A stretch of DNA of 28,697 bases, from contig JANXEB010000085.1 of NCBI GenBank assembly GCA_025058985.1, positions 1 through 28,697 of the forward strand, in the 5' to 3' direction. The DNA comes from Candidatus Aenigmatarchaeota archaeon (GTDB lineage: Archaea; Aenigmatarchaeota; Aenigmatarchaeia; CG10238-14; SpSt-28). Position numbers and translations under genes: made by a program. The notes beneath the pieces are model-generated. The model was not told the origin of the DNA, searched no databases, and was given only the letters and a program-made list of their open reading frames with translations. Positions 14,079 to 21,798 of this stretch are shown piece after piece; positions within the stretch are counted from its first letter, which is position 1, and every line of letters starts with the position of its first letter.

Positions 14079-15845
14079 AACACAAACCTTTACTCTAACT
14101 CTTTGTATTGTTCCATCAGGATTTATTATTAACCTAGGTTCTTCATAACAAGTAACGATTTTTGCTCTTTCAACATCTTCCCCAATTGTTATTTTGATTT
14201 CAACTATAGTTGTATTGAAGAAATACCTAGTTGATAAAGGATCTTGTACAACAACATCTAAATTAAAAATACCAATCTTTAAAGGAGCATTGAATGTACA
14301 AACAAATTTTCCTTCATTGTTAGTAAATCCTTCACACTTTTTTTCTTTGTCTAAACTAACATTTATATAACCATTAACAACAGGTGTTCCGTTTCTTCTA
14401 ATAGCCTTTATATTACTAATAATAGTTTCATTCCACCAAAAGCTTTTTTTATTCAAAGAAATTATTATAGAAACATTTATATAAACAATAAAAGGTTTGA
14501 AGGTTTCATTATAACCATTATCAGTATCTAATGCGGTACAAAAAGCTTTATAAATTCCAAGAGGCGATGTGTATGGAACTAATAAATCTCTATAAAATAT
14601 ATTACCACTTAACTTAGTTGCAGTAACATTTTCCCATGTTCCATTTGAGTATAAAACAGAAACATTAATTTTAAGAATATCAACAGCATCTTCTTCATCA
14701 TAAACATTACAATAAATACTTAAACCTTCTCCAACTTCAATTTCATTTTTAGTAATGTATGTACCAACTAAAGGAATATTATTTAATATATTAACAAAAA
14801 TAGTAGAACCGCCTTCAACATAGCCAGTTTTATTAACAAAAGCAGTTATATTTCTTCTTCCTAAAACATTATCATCTAATGGAACTCTCCAATTTATATC
14901 TTCTCCAATTCCTATTAAATAGCTATCGTTATACCAATAAACGTTGTAATTGCTTACCGGATTACAAGAGGCAAAAACTGTTGATTGTAAATTAACTGTT
15001 TTATTTCTATAAATATTAGAATTATTTAGAGGATTATCAATATTTATAAACAACTTTTCTATTAAGCTTACATTTATAGTGAAATTATTATTAGTTTCAT
15101 TATATTCAAATATTTCATTTTGCTCATCAACAACAAAAGTTAAATTATGATTAGTTCCACAGTTAGATCTCCACAAACAAAAAGCATAGCCAAAGCTTTT
15201 TGGTTCTATTGAAGTTATATTATAAGAATCAAAAAAACTAGAGTTATCATAACATTTAACTTTAACATTTTTAGCTCGCGCTTCACCTATATTAAAAACT
15301 TTTATAGTTATATTAACAACATCCCCAACAACAATATAGCTATCATTAAGCTCTATTGAAGATTGGTTTAATAGTAAATCTGGATAATGAGAAATACAAA
15401 CTTTTTTACTATAATAGTTAGCTTCTGCAATATGAGAATTTGTATAACTGTTAATACTAACAACAACTGTTTCATTCTCAAAACAATTATTATCTCTTAT
15501 GTTTGTTGTTACTGGAGAACCAGCATCAAACTTCGCGCAAATATGAAATGGATAATTTGTATATTTGTATTTTTCAACATGTGAATTATTCAACTTAGCT
15601 AGAGAAAGTATTCCACCCTCATCTATAGAGCAATTTGTTTTAACAGAAGAAAATCTTATGGTATCGCAACAAATTCTATAATTATAAGAAGTGAAGTCAC
15701 AAGAGGCAGCATGTGAATTATTTCTTTCATACATTCTAATAATACAAACTTCATTTACACTACAGCTTTCGTTTGTTAATCTGCATTGTAAAGAAGCTAC
15801 TATTGGAATAAAAATTAGAAAAAAAAATACTAATCTAACTTGCAT
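14070..15845 (-). CDS. Secreted surface protein: three Cys/NSH repeats, CARDB and Ig-like beta domains
   Basis: 591 residues. The N-terminal 18 residues (MQVRLVFFFLIFIPIVAS) are a Sec signal peptide. Three repeats of about 32 residues follow, each with Cys, then NSH exactly 15 residues later, then an aromatic run and a closing Cys: C28-NSH43-C59, C72-NSH87-C103, C121-NSH136-C150. A CARDB adhesion domain spans about 153-262 (PDLLLNQSSIEL...FEYNETNNNFTINV). The rest is beta-rich with PL.NSNIY, a carboxypeptidase-regulatory-like segment near 450-530 and many NxS/T sequons. There is no C-terminal membrane anchor. The start lies within the 3' end of the thioredoxin-like gene (16-bp overlap). The end overlaps the LamG gene by 9 bp, convergently. 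Confidence 0.78.
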   Translation of the reverse strand: MQVRLVFFFLIFIPIVASLQCRLTNESCSVNEVCIIRMYERNNSHAASCDFTSYNYRICCDTIRFSSVKTNCSIDEGGILSLAKLNNSHVEKYKYTNYPFHICAKFDAGSPVTTNIRDNNCFENETVVVSINSYTNSHIAEANYYSKKVCISHYPDLLLNQSSIELNDSYIVVGDVVNITIKVFNIGEARAKNVKVKCYDNSSFFDSYNITSIEPKSFGYAFCLWRSNCGTNHNLTFVVDEQNEIFEYNETNNNFTINVSLIEKLFINIDNPLNNSNIYRNKTVNLQSTVFASCNPVSNYNVYWYNDSYLIGIGEDINWRVPLDDNVLGRRNITAFVNKTGYVEGGSTIFVNILNNIPLVGTYITKNEIEVGEGLSIYCNVYDEEDAVDILKINVSVLYSNGTWENVTATKLSGNIFYRDLLVPYTSPLGIYKAFCTALDTDNGYNETFKPFIVYINVSIIISLNKKSFWWNETIISNIKAIRRNGTPVVNGYINVSLDKEKKCEGFTNNEGKFVCTFNAPLKIGIFNLDVVVQDPLSTRYFFNTTIVEIKITIGEDVERAKIVTCYEEPRLIINPDGTIQRVRVKVCVLR

Positions 15846-16417
15846 CCACTTAAGTTAGCTAAGTCTTTAGCTTGTAGAATAACTCCTTCATATGATGTAT
15901 TGTTTATCACAACAGCTGGTAATGCTTTTAAACCAATTGCTATACAAGAGTTTAAAGCTTCTCCATCACAACTAACATAAATTTTGGATGAATATCTTCC
16001 TAGTATGTTTAGCTGGAGGAAAGTAGCTTGGTTTATTATGGTGTTGTTACTTTGTAACATTCCAAATATTCTAACGTTTTTTGAATGTAGACAATCTACA
16101 AAATTTTTCATTTTTTGAATTTGTTGTATGCTTTCTTTTACAAAGATAACAGCTTCTGTTAAATAATTGCCATTAGAACTAACAAAAACCTCTCTATACG
16201 AGTTATCGCTTCCTTTTAACAAAAACTTAAACATTCCTCCAGTTTTCTTTATGCTTTCTATGGAAAACTTTATATCTGGAAACATTAGTTCATAAAGGTT
16301 TACAATATCTTTGCTTACTCTATCAATCATTATTCTTTCATTAACCATGCTTATGATAAAAAATAAAGAAAAACCAACAACCATTCCTATTAAAATACCT
16401 ATTAAATTACCTTTCAT
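15830..16417 (-). CDS. Membrane-anchored thioredoxin-fold protein with CxxC apparently replaced by SNNT
   Basis: 195 residues. One N-terminal transmembrane helix (about 5-23) puts the rest outside the cell. Residues 106-192 follow the plan of the small thioredoxin domains found with VKOR: FVDCLHSKNVRIFGM aligns with the strand before the active site, IYVSC and a later Cys (C150, C158) with the central region, ALPAVVINNTSYEGV with the cis-Pro loop (P167), and LANLSGC with the C-terminal helix. At the place of the WCxxC site the sequence is Q-S-N-N-T (122-126), so both redox cysteines are missing. Residues 40-95 form a small extra domain. It is co-transcribed with the Cys-rich secreted protein after it, so a chaperone-like role is possible. 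The fold call is by pattern only. Confidence 0.65.
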   Translation of the reverse strand: MKGNLIGILIGMVVGFSLFFIISMVNERIMIDRVSKDIVNLYELMFPDIKFSIESIKKTGGMFKFLLKGSDNSYREVFVSSNGNYLTEAVIFVKESIQQIQKMKNFVDCLHSKNVRIFGMLQSNNTIINQATFLQLNILGRYSSKIYVSCDGEALNSCIAIGLKALPAVVINNTSYEGVILQAKDLANLSGCKLD

Positions 16418-16448
16418 AAATTTATTTTACTTCGTTTAAATATTTATT
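16418..16448. promoter_or_regulatory. 31-bp divergent promoter region: thioredoxin-like gene / ApgM operon
   Basis: On the plus strand, AAATTTATTTT (16418-16428) is centred about 26 bp upstream of the ATG at 16449. On the minus strand, AATAAATATTTAAAC (16448-16434) is centred about 26 bp upstream of the ATG at 16417. This single short region probably drives the eight-gene plus-strand run. Confidence 0.55.
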
Positions 16449-17618
16449 ATGGCTAAAAGACCAACAGTTTTCTTTTTATTAGATGGTTTATCTGATGAAA
16501 TTGTTAATAACAAGACTCCTTTGAGAGAAGCTAATAAGGAAAACATTAACTATATTTCCAAAAGGTCTTTTTTAGGAAAGTTTAGAATAATAGAAAAATG
16601 GGACGAATCTTATGGAAAAAGTGTTTCTCATTTAGCTCTTTTAAGAATTTTTGGTTATGAAGAAATTATTGGAAGAGGTGCTTTGGAGGTTATTGGTAAT
16701 GATATGCCATTTGAAAATGGAAACTTAGCTTTGAGAGGAAATTTCTCAACTGTTGAGAAAGATATTTTAATAGATAGAAGAGCTGAAAGAAATTTGCTAA
16801 ACTTAGATAATTTAATTGAAGAAGTTAAAGAAAATGTTGATATAAAATTTTCTTACCAAATTAAAAGAGGCTACGCTCATAGAGTAGCTTTTTTGTTAAA
16901 AGGAAATCATAGTAAAAATATTTCATATAATGATGTTGACGTTGGTGAGAAAATTAAAAGAATATTGCCTTTAGATACTACAAGCGTTGTAACAGCAAAA
17001 ATACTACAAGACTTTGTAGATAAATCTTTTTCAATATTAGATAAAAGTAAATTTAATGAAGAAAGGGAAAGAAATGGAATAAAAAAAGCTAATTATTTTA
17101 TTTTTAGAAATGGTGAAAATTACTTACCAAGATTAAAGAAAAAATTCAAAAAAGATTCTCTAGCTATAGTTGAAAATGGTGTAGTGAAAGGTTGTTGTAT
17201 TCTAGCTGGTTTTAAAATTTTAACTGTTCCAGAAATAATATCTTCTAATAAAATAGATCATGAAAAAACTATTGAATATGTTTTTAAAAACATAGAAGAA
17301 AATTTAGATAAATTCAAATTCATATTTACTCATTTAAAAGCATTTGACGAAGCTTCGCACGATAAAAATTTCGAACTAAAAAAACATTACATAGAAGTAT
17401 TTGATAAAAACATTGGTAAACTGATTGATAAAGATTTAAAAATAGTAATAACTACAGATCATTCAACTTCTTCTCTCAACGGAAAACACATTTTTTCTGA
17501 AGTTCCTTTACTAATTTACGGGATAAAAAAAAGAAGTAGTGTAAAGATGTTTGATGAAATTTCTATTTCGAAATTAAGAAATACAATATCTCCAAAACAA
17601 TTATGGAGATTAATATAA
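16449..17618 (+). CDS. apgM: 2,3-bisphosphoglycerate-independent phosphoglycerate mutase, archaeal type
   Basis: 389 residues. Interconverts 3- and 2-phosphoglycerate in lower glycolysis/gluconeogenesis; belongs to the alkaline-phosphatase superfamily with two metal ions. The N-terminal metal site is FLLDGLSDE (D12). YGKSVSHLALLRIFGYEEIIGRG aligns with the region carrying the phosphorylated serine, probably Ser58 (the usual GSD is KSV here, slightly divergent). Later metal ligands lie in THLKAFDEASHDKNFELK and ITTDHSTS...KHIFSEVPLLIYG. Length is slightly below the usual 400-410. It overlaps the enolase gene by 16 bp, so two consecutive glycolytic steps are translated together. First gene of a run of eight. 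Confidence 0.9.
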   Translation: MAKRPTVFFLLDGLSDEIVNNKTPLREANKENINYISKRSFLGKFRIIEKWDESYGKSVSHLALLRIFGYEEIIGRGALEVIGNDMPFENGNLALRGNFSTVEKDILIDRRAERNLLNLDNLIEEVKENVDIKFSYQIKRGYAHRVAFLLKGNHSKNISYNDVDVGEKIKRILPLDTTSVVTAKILQDFVDKSFSILDKSKFNEERERNGIKKANYFIFRNGENYLPRLKKKFKKDSLAIVENGVVKGCCILAGFKILTVPEIISSNKIDHEKTIEYVFKNIEENLDKFKFIFTHLKAFDEASHDKNFELKKHYIEVFDKNIGKLIDKDLKIVITTDHSTSSLNGKHIFSEVPLLIYGIKKRSSVKMFDEISISKLRNTISPKQLWRLI

Positions 17619-18679
17619 GAAAAGTTTTAACTTCTTCATCTATGGAAACGGTGGAATTCTGTATTAATAGTATCTATTCTTCTGCACCAGTAGGTACATC
17701 TAGATCAAAAAAAGAAGCAGAATTTTTAAGTTTTGAAAAATGTAGAAAGCTTTTTTTGAAAATAAAAGATGATTTAAAAAGATTGAAATTTTCCGATGTT
17801 TATGAAATAGACGAATATCTTAAAAAAAAGATTGGTAAAAATAATCTATCTTTAGCAATATCAATGACATTTTCAAAATATTTTGCTAAAAAAGAAAACG
17901 TTGAGCTTTATGAATATATAAGTCTTATTTCCAAACAAAAAATTAAAAAACCAAAATTTCTAGCTAATTTTGTTGGTGGATTAAAACACGGTGGTAGTAA
18001 TTTTCAAGAATTTCTAGCTATTAGTGATGATATTTTTTATTTGGCAAAAAAATTCATAGAAGTTGGTAAAATGATAAAAAAGAAAGATTATCTTTTCGAC
18101 TATCAAAAAAATTTAGAGTCAGCATGGTTTTGTTACCTAGATTATGGTGAAATATTAGATATAATGAAAAAACTAAATATTAGAATTGGTATAGATTTTG
18201 CAGCTTCTAGTGCATTGAAAAAGAATTTTTATGACTTCAATGGATTAATCATTAAGCTTGATGAACAATTAGAATTTGTTTCAAACTTAATCAAAAATTA
18301 TAATTTAAAATATGTAGAAGATCCTTTTCACGAAAATGATTTTGAAAATTTTAAAAAATTGACAAAAAAATTTGGGGGAAAGGTTATAATTTGTGGAGAC
18401 GATCTATATTCAACTAATAAGGAAATTCTAATTAAAAGAACAGTTACCAATGCAGTTATAGTAAAACCAAGTCAATCTGGTTTAGTGTCGGAAGCTATAG
18501 AATTTATAAAAGAAGCAAGGAAAAGAAATTTAAAAGTAGTTGTTTCTCATAGATCTAATGAGACTGATGATACTTTTATTACTCATTTTGCTTTTGGTTG
18601 TGGTGCAGATTACGTTAAGTTTGGTATGGCTGGTGAAAGAATTGTTAAACTAAATGAAGCTCAGAGGATTGCTTTATAG
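17603..18679 (+). CDS. eno: Enolase, shortened and divergent
   Basis: 358 residues against about 410-430 in most enolases, which dehydrate 2-phosphoglycerate to phosphoenolpyruvate. Equivalents of key yeast residues can be picked out: loop PVGTS (29-33) for PSGAS, GLKHGGSNFQEF (H129, E136), Mg ligands D198 (IGIDFAAS), E239 (YVEDPF) and D266 (GDDLYSTN), catalytic K288 (VIVKPSQSG), SHRSNETDD (H316, R317) and K339. The normally strict GDEGG is LESAW here, keeping the acid as E172 but losing both glycines. All catalytic side chains thus seem present, while loops are trimmed. It overlaps apgM by 16 bp and the secretion ATPase by 26 bp. Confidence 0.87.
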   Translation: MEINIRKVLTSSSMETVEFCINSIYSSAPVGTSRSKKEAEFLSFEKCRKLFLKIKDDLKRLKFSDVYEIDEYLKKKIGKNNLSLAISMTFSKYFAKKENVELYEYISLISKQKIKKPKFLANFVGGLKHGGSNFQEFLAISDDIFYLAKKFIEVGKMIKKKDYLFDYQKNLESAWFCYLDYGEILDIMKKLNIRIGIDFAASSALKKNFYDFNGLIIKLDEQLEFVSNLIKNYNLKYVEDPFHENDFENFKKLTKKFGGKVIICGDDLYSTNKEILIKRTVTNAVIVKPSQSGLVSEAIEFIKEARKRNLKVVVSHRSNETDDTFITHFAFGCGADYVKFGMAGERIVKLNEAQRIAL

Positions 18680-20303
18680 AAAAATAAAAGAGTATTTTAA
18701 AGCTAAGGAATTTAAAGAGCTTCCAGCGTTTTCCATTTCCAAACCAAAAAGAACAGATCAGATAAAAAAACATGAAGATATAAGAAAAACAAATGAAACA
18801 TATCCTTTAATAGAACCATTTGCTTATGCTAATATAAAATATGATGAAAAAGAAAAAGTTTTAGTATATAATTTAATAGAACCGGAAATAAAAGATGATG
18901 AAAAATCTTTATTTGAAAAAATCAGAAAAAATTTAGAGGAAATATTTGTTGTGGAAGATCCAAAGAATGCTGTTTTAGAGCTTGAAATAACTGTTAAAAA
19001 AATAATTAAAGATTTAAACATTAAATTGAAGCCAGAGGTATTTCTAAAGTTTATGTATTATTTTTACAGAGATTTCTTAGGTTTAAATGAAATACAACCT
19101 TTAATGGAAGATCATCTTATAGAAGATATTAGTTGTGATGGCATAAATGTTCCTGTTTATATTATGCATAAGGTTTTTGGTTCTATAAAAACTAACATTG
19201 TTTTTAGAAATGGAGAATATCTTAAAGATCTTGTTATAAAAATGGCTCAAAAAGCTGGTAAATATATTAGTTATGCCGAACCTTTATTGGACGCAACTTT
19301 ACCAGATGGAAGTAGAATAGCATTATCTTTATCAGAAGACGTAACAACTAGAGGAGCGTCCTTTACTATAAGAAAATTTAGGGAAGTTCCATTTTCACCT
19401 TTAGAATTAGTAAATAACCACACTTGTTCTGAGGAAATATTCGCTTATTTATGGTTATTAATACAATACAAAACCTCAATGATGATAATAGGTGGAACTG
19501 GTAGTGGGAAAACATCTTTTTTAAATGCTCTTTCTATGTTAATACCACCCGAGGCAAAGATTATTTCTATAGAAGATACTAGAGAGCTAAATCTTTTACA
19601 TGAACATTGGGTGCCTTCCTTAGCTAGAGCTGGCTTTGGTTTACCAGGAGCTTCTGGAGAAAAATACGGAGAAGTTACCTTGTTCCATTTATTAAGAGAA
19701 AGCTTTAGAATGAATCCAGATTATTTAATAGTTGGTGAAACTAGGGGAGAAGAAACTTATGTCATGTTCCAGGCCATGGCTTCAGGTCATTCTTCTTTGA
19801 GTACATTTCACGCGACATCTCTAGAAACATTAATAAGAAGATTAACTTCCCCACCAATAAATCTTTCTTCAACTCTAATAGAAAGCCTAGGAGTAATTAT
19901 CATTATGTCACATGCTAAAGAAAAAGGAGCTACTGCAAGAAGAGTAAAAGAAGTTATAGAAATAGTTGGAGTAGATCCAAGAACAGGAGAAGTTAACTCC
20001 AATGTTGTTTATAGATGGAATCCTTCTACAGATACTTTTGAAAAAGTAGGAGATTCCGTTTTATTAAGAAGGATAGCTATTAATATTGGAACTTCCGAAG
20101 AAGTTATAAAAAATGAGTTTGAAAAAAGGAAAAAGATTTTAACTATGTGGAAAGAAGAAGGTAAGTTAGATTATGTTTCTTTTTACTCTGCTATAAAAAG
20201 TTACTATAAAGGTTTAGTTGAAATTAAACCTAGGAAATTGCTTCGAAAAGAGAAAGGAATAAGGAGTATATGGAATGTTTTTAAATTCCTTGCTGACCAA
20301 TGA
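18654..20303 (+). CDS. Type II/IV secretion-family ATPase (ArlI/PilB/TadA-like pilus motor)
   Basis: 549 residues. A hexameric motor ATPase that powers pilus or archaellum assembly. An N-terminal domain (about 90-260) precedes the C-terminal ATPase: Walker A GGTGSGKTS (280-288), Asp box SIEDTREL (305-312), Walker B region DYLIVGETRGEE (356-367) with E361, and His box GHSSLSTFHATS (378-389). The N-terminal 60 residues are basic and probably bind the platform or membrane. The ATG at 18654 lies 26 bp inside the enolase gene; a TTG at 18669 is an alternative. The gene order ATPase then J-type platform, with ATGA overlap, is that of archaeal pili and archaella. No archaellin or arlF/G/H genes are near, so a pilus is more likely. 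Confidence 0.9.
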   Translation: MKLRGLLYRKIKEYFKAKEFKELPAFSISKPKRTDQIKKHEDIRKTNETYPLIEPFAYANIKYDEKEKVLVYNLIEPEIKDDEKSLFEKIRKNLEEIFVVEDPKNAVLELEITVKKIIKDLNIKLKPEVFLKFMYYFYRDFLGLNEIQPLMEDHLIEDISCDGINVPVYIMHKVFGSIKTNIVFRNGEYLKDLVIKMAQKAGKYISYAEPLLDATLPDGSRIALSLSEDVTTRGASFTIRKFREVPFSPLELVNNHTCSEEIFAYLWLLIQYKTSMMIIGGTGSGKTSFLNALSMLIPPEAKIISIEDTRELNLLHEHWVPSLARAGFGLPGASGEKYGEVTLFHLLRESFRMNPDYLIVGETRGEETYVMFQAMASGHSSLSTFHATSLETLIRRLTSPPINLSSTLIESLGVIIIMSHAKEKGATARRVKEVIEIVGVDPRTGEVNSNVVYRWNPSTDTFEKVGDSVLLRRIAINIGTSEEVIKNEFEKRKKILTMWKEEGKLDYVSFYSAIKSYYKGLVEIKPRKLLRKEKGIRSIWNVFKFLADQ

Positions 20304-21151
20304 TAAAAGTATTTTTACCCTTAGCCGAAAAGATTGAAAACCACTTTTATTTTTTGAGAAGCTATATGGATAAAGCAAACATGAGAACAAATTTGATTAA
20401 TTACATTTCTTTAACACTATTAATAACTTTTGTTTCTGCATTTTTATCTTTTTTGTTTGCACTCTTATTTTTACCAATATTTGTTAAATCAAAATTTCTT
20501 CTTTTATTCTTACAAATATTTTTACCTTTGATGGTAGCATTATCATCTTTTTTGTTAAGTATTTTTTATCCAATAAATAAAGCATATAGTAGAAATACTA
20601 ACATAGAAAGTGTTTTACCTTATGTAATAATTCATCTCTCTTCTATCGTTAGAAGTGGCGTACCTCCTTATTTAGCGTTCAAAATACTTTCTCGTTTTAA
20701 GGAATACGGAGAGGCTGGTAAAGAGTTTGAAAGAGTCGTGTTAAATATGGATAACTTCGGTATGAATTTTGTAGTTGCTTTAAGAGATATTGCTTCGAAA
20801 ACACCATCTAGAAGAATGTCAGAACTACTTAACGGAATAGCCAATACAACAATAGCTGGTGGAGATTTAAAATCTTATTTAGAATATATAGCTGAAAGAA
20901 CTTTGGTAGAATGGAGAGGAAAAAGACAAAGATATATTCAAAGATTAAGTACTCTTGCAGAAATTTACATAGGTGTTGTTTTATCTTCTCCATTAATGAT
21001 AGTTTCTCTGTTATCTATTATGGCTTTAATTAGTCCGAAAATAGCTGGGCTTACTATAACAGAAATTTCTGCTTTAGTAATTTACATATTAGTTCCTTCC
21101 ATAAGCATAGGATTTTCTATTTTCCTTAAGACTACAGAAGTTGAAATATGA
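20300..21151 (+). CDS. Half-size ArlJ/TadC-like membrane platform protein (T2SSF domain)
   Basis: 283 residues with one T2SSF domain; archaeal ArlJ and most pilus J proteins are about 500-570 residues with two. Two hydrophobic segments (about 35-62 and 66-90) precede the cytoplasmic helical part (VIIHLSSIVRSGVPPYLAFKI ... ANTTIAGGDLKSYLEYIAERT). Two more hydrophobic segments follow near the C-terminus (IYIGVVLSSPLMIVSLLSIM and ITEISALVIYILVPSISIGF). It sits in the membrane and couples ATPase motion to pilin extraction. ATGA overlaps join it to the ATPase before and TrmY after. Its size equals one TadB/TadC unit, so it may form homodimers or need a second copy elsewhere. No frameshift is evident. 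Confidence 0.82.
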   Translation: MIKVFLPLAEKIENHFYFLRSYMDKANMRTNLINYISLTLLITFVSAFLSFLFALLFLPIFVKSKFLLLFLQIFLPLMVALSSFLLSIFYPINKAYSRNTNIESVLPYVIIHLSSIVRSGVPPYLAFKILSRFKEYGEAGKEFERVVLNMDNFGMNFVVALRDIASKTPSRRMSELLNGIANTTIAGGDLKSYLEYIAERTLVEWRGKRQRYIQRLSTLAEIYIGVVLSSPLMIVSLLSIMALISPKIAGLTITEISALVIYILVPSISIGFSIFLKTTEVEI

Positions 21152-21798
21152 GGGCTTTTCTCGTTTTTTCTAACAGAGGTTATACTTCTGGAAACTTCAA
21201 AGATTTGATGAAAGCTGGTAGATTAGATATTGTTGTTCATTCTATAATACATTCGTTTTTTCTTTCAAACAAGCTTAGGAGTGATGTAAAAATGGATATA
21301 ATACTTAATGGTCCACCAGATCCACCAAAACACATAGAGATTGTTCCAAATGAAAAAACACCTTTTTCTAAGAAAGATGTTGGAGAATTAATAAAAATAG
21401 TTCTTTGGAAGTACAAGAAAGGAAAAAAAGTAGAAGCTTTACCAGGCATATTCGTAGAGAAAAAAAGTTTTGAGGACGTTATTTTGGATTTGAAAAAAGA
21501 TTTTTTGATTTATGTTTTAGATAGAAAAGGAAAAAGTTTAGAAGAAGTTAAATTTGAAAATAAAAACTTATTGTTTGTTTTAGGCGATCATGAAGGAATT
21601 CCTAAGGAAAAGAAAAGCTTTTTAAAAAAATATGCAAAAGATTTTATATCTCTAGGTAGTGTAGAATATTTTACTTCACAGTGCATAGTTATTTTAAATT
21701 ATTTTTTGGACAAACTATATTATGGTGTTAATACCAATAATAGCTACAATAATATTTGTAGCAATACCAATTCTGGCATCTGCAATAAAAATAACTAG
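21148..21798 (+). CDS. trmY: tRNA pseudouridine(54)-N1-methyltransferase, SPOUT family
   Basis: 216 residues. TrmY methylates N1 of pseudouridine 54 in the T-loop of archaeal tRNAs, giving m1-psi54 in place of the usual T54. Diagnostic: N-terminal MRAFLVFSNRGYTSGNFKDL, GRLDIVVHSIIHSFFLSN, IILNGPPDPPKHIEI, and the SPOUT trefoil region FVLGDHEGIPKEKK ending near SQCIVILNYFLDKLYYG. The family normally ends about there; here another 23 residues rich in Asn follow (from about 194), all encoded inside the 5' end of the SPFH gene in a different frame (77-bp overlap). The tail is probably non-functional read-on after loss of a stop. Start overlaps the J protein by 4 bp (ATGA). Confidence 0.88.
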   Translation: MRAFLVFSNRGYTSGNFKDLMKAGRLDIVVHSIIHSFFLSNKLRSDVKMDIILNGPPDPPKHIEIVPNEKTPFSKKDVGELIKIVLWKYKKGKKVEALPGIFVEKKSFEDVILDLKKDFLIYVLDRKGKSLEEVKFENKNLLFVLGDHEGIPKEKKSFLKKYAKDFISLGSVEYFTSQCIVILNYFLDKLYYGVNTNNSYNNICSNTNSGICNKNN

